NCBI RefSeq assembly: GCF_016755875.1
Contig: NZ_BNED01000005.1
Location: 1,426,001 to 1,490,000, forward strand
DNA length: 64,000 bases
Direction: 5' to 3'
DNA from: Streptomyces spororaveus
Lineage (GTDB): Bacteria; Actinomycetota; Actinomycetes; Streptomycetales; Streptomycetaceae
The notes below the pieces were generated by a model. It was not told the origin of the DNA. It saw only the letters and a program-made list of their open reading frames with translations, and did no database searches. Positions 1 to 8,900 of this stretch are shown in pieces (position 1 is the first letter of the stretch; each line of letters begins with the position of its first letter). Both the position numbers and the translations under genes were made by a program.

Positions 1-1
1 G

Positions 2-484
2 CGACCGGAGCTGACGATCCCGATGGTGGCCGCGCGGGCCGGCGTCACTCCGTCGACGATCTACCGGCGCTGGGGCGACCTGCAGGAACTGCTCTCGGAC
101 GTCGCCGTCGAGCACCTGCGCCCGGACACTCCGCCGCAGGACCACGGCGACCTGCTGGAGGACCTGCGGGGCTGGGCCGGGCAGTTCCTGGAGGAGATGG
201 CCTCGCCGGCGGGACGTGCGTACATCCGCGACGCGCTGCTGGGGGATCCCGACGGCGACAACGCGGGGCTGTGCTCGTCCTACGCGGCGGACCAGATCGC
301 CGTCGTGCTCGGCCGCGCCGCGGAGCGCGGCGAGGACGCCCCGGACGTGGAGACGGTGCTCGACCGGGTCGTGGCACCGATGATGTACCGCATCCTGTTC
401 CGCCCCACCGGCCTCACCGACGCGTACGCGCACCGGCTCGCGGGCGAGGCCGTGCGGGGCTTCGGCGAGCGCGAACCCCGCTGA
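2..484 (+). CDS. TetR family transcriptional regulator, 5' end outside window
   Basis: The reading frame is open from the first bases, so the start lies upstream of the window. The visible part begins inside the helix-turn-helix (VAARAGVTPSTIYRRWGDL, the recognition helix plus the usual aromatic-Arg continuation of TetR proteins). About 130 residues of C-terminal ligand-binding and dimerisation domain follow. The gene converges on the downstream hydrolase with a 28-nt gap. Inference: it may control the hydrolase and/or amidase genes, because a TetR-sized inverted repeat lies between those two genes (1517-1533). The ligand is unknown. An internal ATG at 23 cannot be the real start because it would delete half of the DNA-binding domain. 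Confidence 0.85.
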   Translation, partial: RPELTIPMVAARAGVTPSTIYRRWGDLQELLSDVAVEHLRPDTPPQDHGDLLEDLRGWAGQFLEEMASPAGRAYIRDALLGDPDGDNAGLCSSYAADQIAVVLGRAAERGEDAPDVETVLDRVVAPMMYRILFRPTGLTDAYAHRLAGEAVRGFGEREPR

Positions 485-512
485 GCGACCCGCCCCGCAC
501 GCCGCGGCGGGT

Positions 513-1433
513 TCAGCCGCCGGCCCGTACGGCGGCGGCGAGCCGGTAGCCGTCCCCCTCCGCGACCACGCGACCGGCGGTCGGCGCGGGGAAGTGCGTA
601 CCGAGGACCAGGGCGCCGGTGTCGGCGAGCCGGGCGAGCAGCGCGCGGCGGGTGGCCTCCGCCTGCACGGGGTCGATGTCGACGCAGCTGCCGATCTCCG
701 GACGGGCCAGCTGCACGGGGTGGTGGACGGCGTCCCCGGTGACGAGGGCCCGGGCGCCCGCACTGCTCACCTCGACGGCGATCTGCCCGGGGGTGTGCCC
801 GGGTGCGGGCAGCAGGCGCAGTCCGTCCGCCACCTCGATCCCCTCGGCCGGTACGTCGACCAGGTCGAGCAGGCCCGCCTCCTCGACGGGCACGACGGAG
901 TCGCGGAACATGCCGCGCCGCGCCTCGTCCATGTCGTAGGCGGCCCAGAACTCGTACTCCGCCCTCGACGTCAGGTAGCGCGCGCCCGGGAAGGTCGGCA
1001 CCCAGGCACCGTCGACCTCACGGGTGTTCCATCCGACGTGGTCGGTGTGCAGATGGGTGAGGATCACCAGATCGACGTTCTCGGGGGTGAACCCGATGTC
1101 CGCGAGGCGTGCGAGGTAATCCGTACGGAGCTTGTGCCAGGCGGGGTTGGCCCTCGTCTTGCCGTTGCCGATCCCGGTGTCGACGAGGACGCGCAGACCG
1201 TCCACGACCAGCGCGAAGCTGTGGCTGTCGAGGTACAGGACGCCGTCCGGGTCCGCGAAGTCGGGGCGCAGCCAGTCGTGTTCGGCGACCACGCCGGGGG
1301 TGGCGGCCGGGAGCAGCCACGGTCCGGTCGCGGGCGGCAGGGGCACCTCGTCGACCCGGTGGACGGTGATGTCCCCGACGGACCAGTGGGCGGCGCCGGA
1401 GGGGGCCGGCTCGGTGAACTGTGCGGTGCGCAT
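513..1433 (-). CDS. Metallo-beta-lactamase-fold hydrolase
   Basis: A 306-residue protein with the zinc-binding signature THLHTDHVGW at about residues 126-135. Further conserved metallo-beta-lactamase points follow: PGHTPGQ near 211 and TGDAVHHP near 233. Family knowledge: these hydrolyse lactones, thioesters or phosphoesters at a binuclear zinc site; the full-length HxHxDH spacing supports an active enzyme, but the substrate cannot be read from sequence. There is no signal peptide, so it is probably cytoplasmic. The ATG at 1433 has an AAGGAA ribosome binding site seven to eight bases upstream. It diverges from the AtzG/amidase pair across a 150-bp region containing two inverted repeats. Confidence 0.85.
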   Translation of the reverse strand: MRTAQFTEPAPSGAAHWSVGDITVHRVDEVPLPPATGPWLLPAATPGVVAEHDWLRPDFADPDGVLYLDSHSFALVVDGLRVLVDTGIGNGKTRANPAWHKLRTDYLARLADIGFTPENVDLVILTHLHTDHVGWNTREVDGAWVPTFPGARYLTSRAEYEFWAAYDMDEARRGMFRDSVVPVEEAGLLDLVDVPAEGIEVADGLRLLPAPGHTPGQIAVEVSSAGARALVTGDAVHHPVQLARPEIGSCVDIDPVQAEATRRALLARLADTGALVLGTHFPAPTAGRVVAEGDGYRLAAAVRAGG

Positions 1434-1472
1434 GCGCGTGTTCCTTCGTCTGCGGAGGACCGGCCAACAACA

Positions 1473-1497
1473 AAAGCGATTGATTCGCTTTAAGCGA
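1473..1497. promoter_or_regulatory. Overlapping AAGCGA inverted repeats (candidate operator)
   Basis: AAAGCGA, a five-base spacer, then TCGCTTT forms a perfect 7-5-7 inverted repeat. The right arm is reused in a second palindrome, TCGCTTTAAGCGA, giving three AAGCGA half-sites in 25 bases. It lies in the divergent region between the hydrolase and AtzG-like genes. Regulator binding is inferred only. Confidence 0.45.
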
Positions 1498-1516
1498 CCG
1501 TAGGCCCTACCGTGGA

Positions 1517-1533
1517 CTAACGCAAGTCGTTAG
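1517..1533. promoter_or_regulatory. CTAACG-N5-CGTTAG inverted repeat (candidate TetR operator)
   Basis: A perfect six-base inverted repeat with a five-base spacer, 17 bases in all, immediately followed by another palindrome, GCCTTAAGGC (1533-1542). Size and A/T-centred layout are typical of TetR operators. The nearest candidate regulator is the TetR gene at the left edge of the window. Confidence 0.5.
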
Positions 1534-1584
1534 CCTTAAGGCGGCGGTGATCATTCCGCCGTTCTCCCTGAAGGAAGGCAGCAC

Positions 1585-1794
1585 ATGTCCACCCCGGACC
1601 TCACTCCTCCCGAAGCCGCCCGCTGGGCCGCGCGGTCGGGACTTCCGCTCGCGCAGGACCGCCACGCGGAAGTGGCGGCCACCGCCGACCACATCCACGC
1701 GGTCGTATCGCTCCTGCGGGAACTGGACTTCGGCGAGACACCGCCCTCCGCGGCGTACCGGGCGGGAGGTGAGCGGCACGATGGAGCCGTATGA
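1585..1794 (+). CDS. Small AtzG/GatC-like amidase partner protein
   Basis: A 69-residue helical protein with the layout of AtzG-like (DUF4089) proteins: an N-terminal PPEAARWAARSGLPLAQDR segment, a central helix that would pack on an amidase, and a short C-terminal tail containing a Pro-rich stretch. Such proteins act like GatC, stabilising amidase-signature enzymes as heterodimers. A strong AAGGAAGG site precedes the ATG. Its last 14 bases overlap the start of the amidase gene, so the two are translationally coupled, which supports a complex. Assignment rests on size, position and weak motif similarity. Confidence 0.65.
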   Translation: MSTPDLTPPEAARWAARSGLPLAQDRHAEVAATADHIHAVVSLLRELDFGETPPSAAYRAGGERHDGAV

Positions 1795-3190
1795 GCTGAC
1801 CGTGGCCGAAGCGGCCGGGGCCGTACGCGACCGGCTGGTCTCGCCGGTCGAACTGGTGGACTCGTCACTGGCACGCCTCGCACGGGTCGAACCGCGCCTG
1901 AAGGCCTTCACCACCGTGACGGCGGACCGTGCGCGCGACGCGGCCCGCCGGGCGGAGAACGAGATCGCCCGCGGCAGGCACCGGGGAGCCCTCCACGGGA
2001 TGCCCGTCGGCCTGAAGGACCTCATCGACGTGGCCGGGACGGCGACCACGGCGAGCTCCCGGGTCCGGGCGGGGCACCGGGCTCGGGCCGACAGCACCGT
2101 CGCGGCGCGGCTCGCCTCGGCCGGAGCGGCGCTGGTGGGCAAGACGCACACGCACGAGTTCGCCTACGGCCTGACCACTCCTCAGACGGCCAACGCCTGG
2201 AACGCGGACCGGGTGGCCGGCGGCTCCAGCGGCGGCTCCGCCGTGGCCGTCGCCGCGGGGGCGGCCGCCTTCGCCCTGGGGACCGACACCGGCGGATCGA
2301 TCCGGGTGCCCGCCGCCCTGAACGGGGTCGTGGGACTGAAACCGACGTACGGGCTGGTGCCGCGCCACGGCGTGACCTCACTGTCCTGGTCGCTCGACCA
2401 CGTGGGCCCCCTGACCCGCACCGTGGAGGACGCGGCACTGGTCCTGGCCGCGCTGGCCGGACACGACCCGCGCGACCCGGCGTCCGTCGCGGCTCCCGTC
2501 GCGGCGGCCGGCACGGACCACCGGCCGGGCCCCGCGACGGATCTGACGGGGCTGCGGGTCGGGGTGCCGGGCAACTACTACTTCGACCGGGTGGATCCGG
2601 AGGTCGAGAGCGCCGTCCGGCGGGCGATCGGACGGCTGGAGGAGCTCGGCGCCCGGCTCGTCGACGTCGAGATCCCGATGACGCGCTACATCCGGGCGGC
2701 CCACTGGGGCCTGATGGTGCCCGAGGCCTCCGCCTACCACGAGCGGACGCTGCGGGCGGTGCCCGACCTGTACGAGGCCGACATCCGGGTCCTCCTGGAG
2801 GCGGGCGAGCTCATGACCGCGGGCGACTACCTGCGGGCCCAGCGCGCCCGCACCCTCATGGGGAAGGCCTGGCGGGGCATGCTGGAGGCAGTCGACGTGA
2901 TCGCCGCACCGACGGTGCCGCTCACCGCCGTGGAGTCCGGCCGGACCAGCGTGGCCTGGGGGGACGGCAGCGTGGAAAGCGTCGCCGACGCGTACGTGCG
3001 GCTCTCGGCGCCGGCCAACCTCACGGGTGTTCCCGCGCTGAGCGTGCCCGTCGGCCTGGACTCGGCGGGCCTGCCCATCGGCATGCAGCTCATGGGGAGG
3101 CCCTTCGGCGAAGCCGCGGTACTGCGCGCGGGGCACGCCTACGAACGGACCGGCACCGCGCGCGGCCTGGCCCCGGACCCGGCGCCGTAA
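1781..3190 (+). CDS. Amidase (amidase signature family)
   Basis: A 469-residue protein with the full amidase-signature core: Lys79 in PVGLKDLIDV, the Gly-Ser-rich loop GGSSGGSAVAVA at about 147-158 with the cis-Ser, and the nucleophile Ser173 in GTDTGGSIRVPA, giving a complete Ser-cisSer-Lys triad. It is expected to hydrolyse an amide or carbamate; partnership with an AtzG-like subunit recalls biuret or allophanate-type hydrolases, but no substrate can be assigned. The start at 1781 is chosen because GGGAGGTGAG lies just upstream and the protein begins where family members do (EPYELTVAEAAGAVR). The frame stays open upstream without recognisable amidase sequence. It overlaps the AtzG-like gene by 14 bases. 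Confidence 0.92.
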   Translation: MEPYELTVAEAAGAVRDRLVSPVELVDSSLARLARVEPRLKAFTTVTADRARDAARRAENEIARGRHRGALHGMPVGLKDLIDVAGTATTASSRVRAGHRARADSTVAARLASAGAALVGKTHTHEFAYGLTTPQTANAWNADRVAGGSSGGSAVAVAAGAAAFALGTDTGGSIRVPAALNGVVGLKPTYGLVPRHGVTSLSWSLDHVGPLTRTVEDAALVLAALAGHDPRDPASVAAPVAAAGTDHRPGPATDLTGLRVGVPGNYYFDRVDPEVESAVRRAIGRLEELGARLVDVEIPMTRYIRAAHWGLMVPEASAYHERTLRAVPDLYEADIRVLLEAGELMTAGDYLRAQRARTLMGKAWRGMLEAVDVIAAPTVPLTAVESGRTSVAWGDGSVESVADAYVRLSAPANLTGVPALSVPVGLDSAGLPIGMQLMGRPFGEAAVLRAGHAYERTGTARGLAPDPAP

Positions 3191-3306
3191 GCAGGTCATC
3201 GCCGAGATCGCAGCCGCGCGGTGAACCAGCCGCGCGGGAGTCGGAGTTGAGCCAGTCACGGCCCGCGGTGGCCGGTGCGTCTGGTGGGGGTGGGGGCTGC
3301 TATGTA

Positions 3307-4593
3307 ATGTCACATCGCATGATGCTCTTACGGCGTGCGGTGTCGGCCGCTGCCCTTGTCGCCACCGTCCTTCCCCTGGCAGTCGCCTCGCCCGCGCAGG
3401 CGGCCGACGGCTCGTCCGCCTGCCGCGCCTCGGCGTCCGTACCGCTGGACGCCGAGCAGGCGCGGCTCTCGGACGCCCGCACCACGGCCCTCGTCGAACG
3501 CGCCGGACTCGGGGAATTCGTCCGGCGGTTCCCCGCCGCCCTGTGCGCGGCCCGCGGCCCCGCCGAGGCCGACCGGCTGGTCGCGGACTGGGGCGAGGCC
3601 CTCTGGCAGGCCTCCGTACGGCGGGCCCAGGGACAGCGGCCCGGCGGCGACCTCGCCCCCGGGGACGACCGGCCCCTGTACTGGGCGCGGCTCGGCATGA
3701 CCGCCGCACTCGCCCGCTGGCAGCCGGAGTTCGCCGCCGACCGGGCCGCCCTCCGCGCCCGCTTCGAGGACGCCTCCCGGGGCCTGACGGACAACGCCTT
3801 CCGGTCCGCGCCGGGCGTACGACGCGTCTTCATCAGCGGGTTCGACCCCTTCGGGCTCGACGCCGAGATACGCCGCGCCAACCCTTCGGGGTCGGCGGCG
3901 CTCCAGCTCAACGGACGGCGGGTGACCCTCGCCGACGGCAGCCCCGCCGAGATCCGCGCCGTGGTCCTCCCCGTGCGGTACGCCGACTTCGACGCCGGCA
4001 TGGTGGAGCGGGCGTTCGCCCCGCGGATGGCGGCCGGCCCCGCCTCGGCCGACGTCATCACCACCGTCAGCCAGGGCTACCCCGGCATCTTCACCCTGGA
4101 GGACTGGGCGGGGCGGGCGCGGTCCGCCGACCCGTACCCCGACAACGTACGCGCCCTCTCCGGCGGCACCCGCGAGCACCCGGTGACCGCGCCGGGGCTC
4201 GGCCCGGGCCCGGAGTTCATCCGCACCACGCTCCCCGCCGACGCGGTCACCGGCTCCGTACAGACCCCGTACCCGGTCCTCCTCAACAGCGACGTGACCG
4301 AGATCCCGGCGGGCGGCACGACCCCCGTCGACCGGACCGACGGGCCCACCCCGGGCTCGCGGGCCGTGGCGGGCGGCGGGGGCGGCTACCTGTCCAACGA
4401 GGTGGCCTACCGCTCCAACCGGCTGCGCCTCGAACTCGCTCCGCAGCTGCCCGGAGGCCATCTCCACACCCCGGTGCTCACTGGTCTGCCGGCCGACCCC
4501 GGGCAGCTGACCGGCCCCGAGTTCGAACGCGCCGAGCGCGCGATCACCGCGGAGGTCCGCGCCGTCCTCGAACACGCCGCCGTGCTGCGGTAG
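3307..4593 (+). CDS. Secreted pyroglutamyl-peptidase-like (C15) protein with Ser in place of Cys
   Basis: About 428 residues, roughly twice the length of a classical pyroglutamyl peptidase. An N-terminal Arg-containing hydrophobic signal segment ends near SPAQAADG, so it is probably exported. The C15 fold is recognisable from FISGFDPFG (substrate pocket) and ANPSGSAAL. The Glu region is FTLEDWA, aligned with ITPERVA of classical enzymes, and the His region is GGHLHTP, aligned with GGFIHIP. The nucleophile region reads GGYLSNEVAY where classical enzymes have GTFVCNHLFY, so the catalytic Cys is Ser (about Ser363). The protein may be a serine variant or a non-catalytic paralogue. Starts at 3307, 3319 or 3322 are possible; all keep the signal segment. 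Confidence 0.75.
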   Translation: MSHRMMLLRRAVSAAALVATVLPLAVASPAQAADGSSACRASASVPLDAEQARLSDARTTALVERAGLGEFVRRFPAALCAARGPAEADRLVADWGEALWQASVRRAQGQRPGGDLAPGDDRPLYWARLGMTAALARWQPEFAADRAALRARFEDASRGLTDNAFRSAPGVRRVFISGFDPFGLDAEIRRANPSGSAALQLNGRRVTLADGSPAEIRAVVLPVRYADFDAGMVERAFAPRMAAGPASADVITTVSQGYPGIFTLEDWAGRARSADPYPDNVRALSGGTREHPVTAPGLGPGPEFIRTTLPADAVTGSVQTPYPVLLNSDVTEIPAGGTTPVDRTDGPTPGSRAVAGGGGGYLSNEVAYRSNRLRLELAPQLPGGHLHTPVLTGLPADPGQLTGPEFERAERAITAEVRAVLEHAAVLR

Positions 4594-4787
4594 CGGCAGC
4601 CCCGCCTGCGGTACGTCCGGCTGCCATGGGGCAGGATGGCAGCCCGTTCCGGATGCGTACACACGCCCGAACGCGGCTTACAGCACGACGAACTGACAGG
4701 TGACAAGGTGACGACACACCTCATAGGACGGCCGGCCGCACCCGCCGCCACTCCCCCGGGCCGGCGCGGCGCAGCGGAGGGGGTCCG

Positions 4788-5900
4788 TTGAACCGGGATC
4801 TCCTCCTGCACGACTGGCTGATCGCCGGGATCGCGCTGGCGGCGGGTGCCGCGGCCGGTCTGCTGTTGCGCGCCGTCCTGCGCTGGCTGGGCCGGCACGC
4901 CGAGCGGACCAGCTGGCGGGGGGACGACATCATCGTCGACGCGCTGCGCACCGTCGCTCCCGGCGCCGCCCTGATCGCCGGTGCGGCCGTGGCCGCCACG
5001 ACCCTGCCGCTCACCGCGCGCGTCTCGGGATTCGTGAACCAGTCGCTGACCGCGCTGCTCATCCTCATCGCCACGCTCAGCGCGGCGCGGGTCGTCGCGG
5101 GCCTCGTCCAGTCCGTGGCGGGGGCGCGCACGGGGGTGGCCGGGTCGGCGAGCATCTTCGTCAACATCACCCGGATCGTGGTCCTCGTGATGGGCGTCCT
5201 CGTCGCCCTGGAGACCCTCGGCGTGTCCATCGCGCCGCTGGTCACCGCCCTCGGCGTGGGTGGCCTGGCGGTGGCTCTGGCCCTCCAGGACACCCTCGCC
5301 AACCTCTTCGCCGGCGTGCACATCCTCGCCTCGAAGACCGTGCAGCCCGGTGACTACATCCGGCTCACCAGCGGTGAGGAGGGCTACGTCGTCGACATCA
5401 ACTGGCGCAACACCGTGGTCCGCAACCTGTCGAACAACCTGGTGATCATCCCCAACGGGCGTCTCGCGCGGACCAACATGACCAACTTCACCCAGCCGGA
5501 AGCACAGTTCTCGATCCTGGTGCAGGTGGGCGTGGGCTACGAGAGCGACCTGGAGCACGTCGAGCGGGTGACCCTCGACGTGGTCGGCAAGGTGATGGCC
5601 GACGTGGACGGCGCGGACCCCGCCCATGAAGGGGCCGTCCGCTTCCACACGTTCGCGGACTCCCGGATCAACTTCACGGTGATCCTGGGCGTCGGCGAGT
5701 TCAGCGACCAGTACCGGATCAAGCACGAGTTCATCAAGCGCCTGCACGAGCGGTTCCGGACGGAAGGCATCTCGATCCCGGCGCCGACACGTACGGTCGC
5801 GCTCCACCGGGACGAGGTCCAGGCGTCCCCGGCACCGCACCCGCCGGTCCCGCACCAGCGCGAGGCGCCGCCGTCGATGCTCGCGGACAGCGGACTCTGA
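4788..5900 (+). CDS. Small-conductance mechanosensitive channel (MscS family)
   Basis: A 370-residue membrane protein with five predicted membrane segments. The pore-lining helix region is ALGVGGLAVALALQDTLANLFAG (as two blocks, around residues 155-177), followed by the MscS beta-domain motifs GDYIRL and VVRNLSNNLVIIPNGRL. It would open under membrane tension to release solutes on hypo-osmotic shock. The start is TTG at 4788, preceded by GGAGGGGG; no ATG lies nearby in frame. The C-terminus is an extended Pro-rich tail beyond the usual fold. It appears monocistronic; the downstream DUF4118 gene is 148 bases away. Confidence 0.92.
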   Translation: MNRDLLLHDWLIAGIALAAGAAAGLLLRAVLRWLGRHAERTSWRGDDIIVDALRTVAPGAALIAGAAVAATTLPLTARVSGFVNQSLTALLILIATLSAARVVAGLVQSVAGARTGVAGSASIFVNITRIVVLVMGVLVALETLGVSIAPLVTALGVGGLAVALALQDTLANLFAGVHILASKTVQPGDYIRLTSGEEGYVVDINWRNTVVRNLSNNLVIIPNGRLARTNMTNFTQPEAQFSILVQVGVGYESDLEHVERVTLDVVGKVMADVDGADPAHEGAVRFHTFADSRINFTVILGVGEFSDQYRIKHEFIKRLHERFRTEGISIPAPTRTVALHRDEVQASPAPHPPVPHQREAPPSMLADSGL

Positions 5901-6048
5901 CCGCTCGGCTCCGGCCCGGGTGCGGAACCGGTAAGCGGTACGTCAAGACCTCGCCAGGCGGGTGACCGCGCCCGCCGCCGTGGGCAGGCTGGACGTGGCG
6001 ACAGCCGATCGGCCGGCTGCTTCCGCCACATCGGACGGGAGGCATCAC

Positions 6049-6804
6049 ATGCCCTGGTACCGACTCCACGACCGTACGGCGCTGTTCGGGGCCCTGGTGG
6101 TGCCCCTCCTCGTGGCACTCGCGCTCGTCCCCTTCCGCACCCGGCTCTCCCCGGCGAACGAGGCCCTGGTCCTGGTCGTCGCCGTGGTCGCGATCGCCGC
6201 CTGCGGCACGCGGGCCGCCGCGGCCCTGGCCGCGCTCTCGGCGACGGCCTGGTTCGGCCTCCTGCTCCTGGCCAGGCCCTACCAGCGGCTCTCCGTCGCC
6301 GGCCGGGACGAGATCCAGACGGCGGTCCTCCTGCTGACCGTCGGGCTGATCGTCGCCCAACTGGCCGTCCGGGCCCGCAGGCTGGAGGCGGCCGTCGTCA
6401 CCGGGGCCGCGCACCTGTCCAGCCTCCAGGGCACCGCTCGGCTGACCGAGCGGGGCGGCTCGCCGGACGCGGTGGTCGAGTTCGTCCGCCGGGAACTCAT
6501 CGGCCTGCTGGGTCTGCGCGGCTGCCGTTTCGAGTACGGGACCCTGATCGGGCACCGGCCGCGGCTGGAACACGACGGCGGCCTGTGGCTGCGCCGCGGC
6601 GGCGAGGTCACCGGGTACGCCGACTGGCCGGACGGCGAGACCGAACTGCGGGTCATCGGGGGCGGCCACTACTACGGCCGCTTCCTCCTCGACCCCGTGC
6701 CCGGCCACCGGCTGCCGCCCGAGGACGCCCGCTCGGTGGCGATCGCGCTGGCCGCGCTGGCGGGCGCCGCGCTGGACACGGCCGGGGTGGCCCACCGCGG
6801 CTAG
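6049..6804 (+). CDS. DUF4118-type membrane protein
   Basis: About 251 residues. The N-terminal 100 residues carry four closely spaced hydrophobic segments (ALFGALVVPLLVALALV and following), the layout of the KdpD-type DUF4118 membrane module. A soluble C-terminal part of about 130 residues follows, possibly GAF-like, with no histidine kinase motifs. Such proteins are often orphan sensor halves in streptomycetes. The start at 6049 is favoured by GGGAGG six bases upstream; upstream in-frame sequence lacks features. The stop codon TAG sits in a CTAG that begins a 24-base sequence repeated at 12271-12294. It converges on the SpoIIE-like phosphatase gene. Confidence 0.7.
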   Translation: MPWYRLHDRTALFGALVVPLLVALALVPFRTRLSPANEALVLVVAVVAIAACGTRAAAALAALSATAWFGLLLLARPYQRLSVAGRDEIQTAVLLLTVGLIVAQLAVRARRLEAAVVTGAAHLSSLQGTARLTERGGSPDAVVEFVRRELIGLLGLRGCRFEYGTLIGHRPRLEHDGGLWLRRGGEVTGYADWPDGETELRVIGGGHYYGRFLLDPVPGHRLPPEDARSVAIALAALAGAALDTAGVAHRG

Positions 6805-6824
6805 GCCGTCTCTTCCGGATCTTG
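6801..6824. repeat. 24-base dispersed repeat, copy 1
   Basis: Starts in the CTAG of the DUF4118 stop codon. It matches 23 of 24 bases to the reverse complement of 12271-12294, which also begins at a gene-ending CTAG. It may be an old IS end or a shared post-stop element. Confidence 0.6.
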
Positions 6825-6836
6825 GCCCGGCCCGGC

Positions 6837-8900
6837 TCACGTGGCGTGGCGGTGGACGCGGGCGAGCACCAGGACCGTGTCGTCGGTCGGCGGTTCGGGC
6901 AGCAGGCCGGCCAGAATGCGGTCCGCCATGTCCTCCAACGACCCCCCGTGGTGGCCGAGTTCGGTGCGCAGGGCGTCGAGCCCGACCTCGATGTCGCGTC
7001 CCCGGGCTTCGATGAGGCCGTCCGTGTACAGGGTGAGCGTCGCGCCCTCGGGCAGTTCGATCTCGGTGGTCCCGAACGCGCAGCCGCCGACGCCCAGCGG
7101 GACTCCGAGGGCCTCGCCGACGGTCCGCACCGTGCCGTCCGGCCGGAGCACCAGGAGCGGGGGGTGGCCGGCGCTGGCGATGCGGGCGCGTCCACTGCGT
7201 GGGTCGTAGACGAGGTAGAGGCAGGTCGCGAGCTCGATCCCGGCTTCCTGGGCACACGCGTCGAGCTCCGTGAGCAGGTCGGCGGGCTCCTCGTCGTGGC
7301 GGGCCAGAGCCTTGGTGGTGATACGGAGGTAGCCCATGGCGGCGGCCGCGGACACCCCGTGCCCCATCACGTCGCCCACGACGAGGACGACCCGGCCGTC
7401 GGGCAGGTTGATCACGTCGTACCAGTCCCCGCCGACCTCGGTGATCCTGCTGCCGGGCACGTACCGGTGGGCCACGTCCACGTACGGGTTGGCGGCCAGT
7501 ACCGAGGGCAGCAGGGCCCGCTGCAGGGTGAGGGCGATGTCCTGGACCCGGCTGTAGAGGCGGGCGTTGTCCAGGCAGATCGCGGCGCGCGAGGCGAGTT
7601 CGCCGGCCAGGCTGACGTCCTCCTCGGAGAAGGGCGGACGGGCGGCGGACCGGCCGAACATGGCGATGCCCTGGACGGTGCCCCGGGCGATGAGCGGGGC
7701 GACGAGGATGCAGGCCACCCCGCTCTCGCCCATGATCTTCGTGCGTGACTCGGTGACGACGGTACGGGCCAGGAACTCCTCGTCCACCACGGCCGAGATG
7801 GCGCGGCCGGTGCTCAGCATGTCGTGGATGACGGAGCCCGGCGGATAGCGCACCTTCTCCACCCCGCTCACGAGTTCCACGGCCGGAGCGGGCAGGATCG
7901 TCCCGGAGGCGATGCGGCGGGTGAACAGGGGCCGCCCCGGATCGAAGTCCTCGGTCTCGTCCATCCATTCCACGATCTCGACGACGGAGCCGTCGCAGAA
8001 GTCCGGCATCGAGGCGTCGACGAGTTCCTGGGCGGTGAGGTTGACGTCCAGGGTGGTCCCGATCCGGGTGGAGGCCCCGTCGAGGAGGGCCAGCCGGCGA
8101 CGGGCGGCCGTGGCTTCCAGGATGGCCCGTTCCCGGTCCGTCACGTCGATCATCAGCCCGCCCACGCCGGCGTGCGTGCCGACGGCCCGGCTCAGCGGGA
8201 AGAAGCTCACGGACCGGACCTGGTCCCGGTCGGGATGCCCGCGCGGGCGCACGCCGACCAGGGTCCCCACGACGGGCGCTCCGCCCCGGGCGACGGCGCG
8301 CACCATGCGCTCGTACTCACCGCCGTCGGACATGATCATGATCTCGTCCATGCGCCGGCCCAGGTGGGCCGGGATCGACAGGCCGTCCATGTCGGCGAGC
8401 GCCTGGTTGAGGTGGATGTAGCGCAGGTCCTCGTCGACCATGACGAGGCCGATGGGGCAGGTCTCGAAGAGGGCGTCGAGGAAGGCGAGGTTGGTCTTGA
8501 CCCGGTCGAGTTCGTCGCTGCGGCTCGTCAGGATCATCACCACCGAGGGGCCTGATCCGGTCACGGAGAAGGACCGGAAGCCGCAGTCGAAGGCCGTGCC
8601 GTCGCGGTGCCGGGCCGTCAGCCTGCCCCGCCAGTAGCCCTGTGTGCGGCCTTGTTCCGTGAGCCGCGCGCACGATGCGGAGGTGCCGCGGGAGGCATCG
8701 GCGAAGAGGAGGGCGCCGGGCCGGGTGAGGACGGCGCCGGGCTCGTACCCGAAGAGGTCACGGGCGCCGGGCCCCCAGTAGCAGACGCGGTCGTGCTCGT
8801 CGATGCCGAGGACGGCCACGGGCACGCGCTCCAGCAGCGACCCTGGCTCGGACCAGATCGGGCCGTGGGTCTCATCGCCCCCCGGCCGAGCCGATGGCAC
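6837..8900 (-). CDS. PAS-PAS-GAF-PP2C (SpoIIE-type) serine phosphatase
   Basis: A 687-residue multidomain sensor phosphatase. In order: a PAS domain (LLERVPVAVLGIDEHDRVCYWGPGA), a second PAS (DALFETCPIGLVMVDEDLRY), a GAF domain, and a C-terminal SpoIIE/PP2C domain with metal-binding motifs GGDWYDVI, VGDVMGHG, YTDGLIEA and PTDDTVLVLAR, all key aspartates present. Family knowledge: these dephosphorylate anti-anti-sigma factors in partner-switching pathways. Start: GTG at 8900 is preferred because AAGGGG lies just upstream and upstream in-frame sequence is low-complexity Arg/Ala/Gly. Two in-frame Met (8316, 8286) would cut into the PAS region. An RsbW-like ATPase occurs at 15368-15787 but is not adjacent. 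Confidence 0.88.
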   Translation of the reverse strand: MPSARPGGDETHGPIWSEPGSLLERVPVAVLGIDEHDRVCYWGPGARDLFGYEPGAVLTRPGALLFADASRGTSASCARLTEQGRTQGYWRGRLTARHRDGTAFDCGFRSFSVTGSGPSVVMILTSRSDELDRVKTNLAFLDALFETCPIGLVMVDEDLRYIHLNQALADMDGLSIPAHLGRRMDEIMIMSDGGEYERMVRAVARGGAPVVGTLVGVRPRGHPDRDQVRSVSFFPLSRAVGTHAGVGGLMIDVTDRERAILEATAARRRLALLDGASTRIGTTLDVNLTAQELVDASMPDFCDGSVVEIVEWMDETEDFDPGRPLFTRRIASGTILPAPAVELVSGVEKVRYPPGSVIHDMLSTGRAISAVVDEEFLARTVVTESRTKIMGESGVACILVAPLIARGTVQGIAMFGRSAARPPFSEEDVSLAGELASRAAICLDNARLYSRVQDIALTLQRALLPSVLAANPYVDVAHRYVPGSRITEVGGDWYDVINLPDGRVVLVVGDVMGHGVSAAAAMGYLRITTKALARHDEEPADLLTELDACAQEAGIELATCLYLVYDPRSGRARIASAGHPPLLVLRPDGTVRTVGEALGVPLGVGGCAFGTTEIELPEGATLTLYTDGLIEARGRDIEVGLDALRTELGHHGGSLEDMADRILAGLLPEPPTDDTVLVLARVHRHAT

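Noticed and set aside
5734..7968. 744-codon minus-strand frame over MscS, DUF4118 and the phosphatase end
   Set aside because: Arg/Gly/Pro-rich with no motifs; overlaps three convincing genes.
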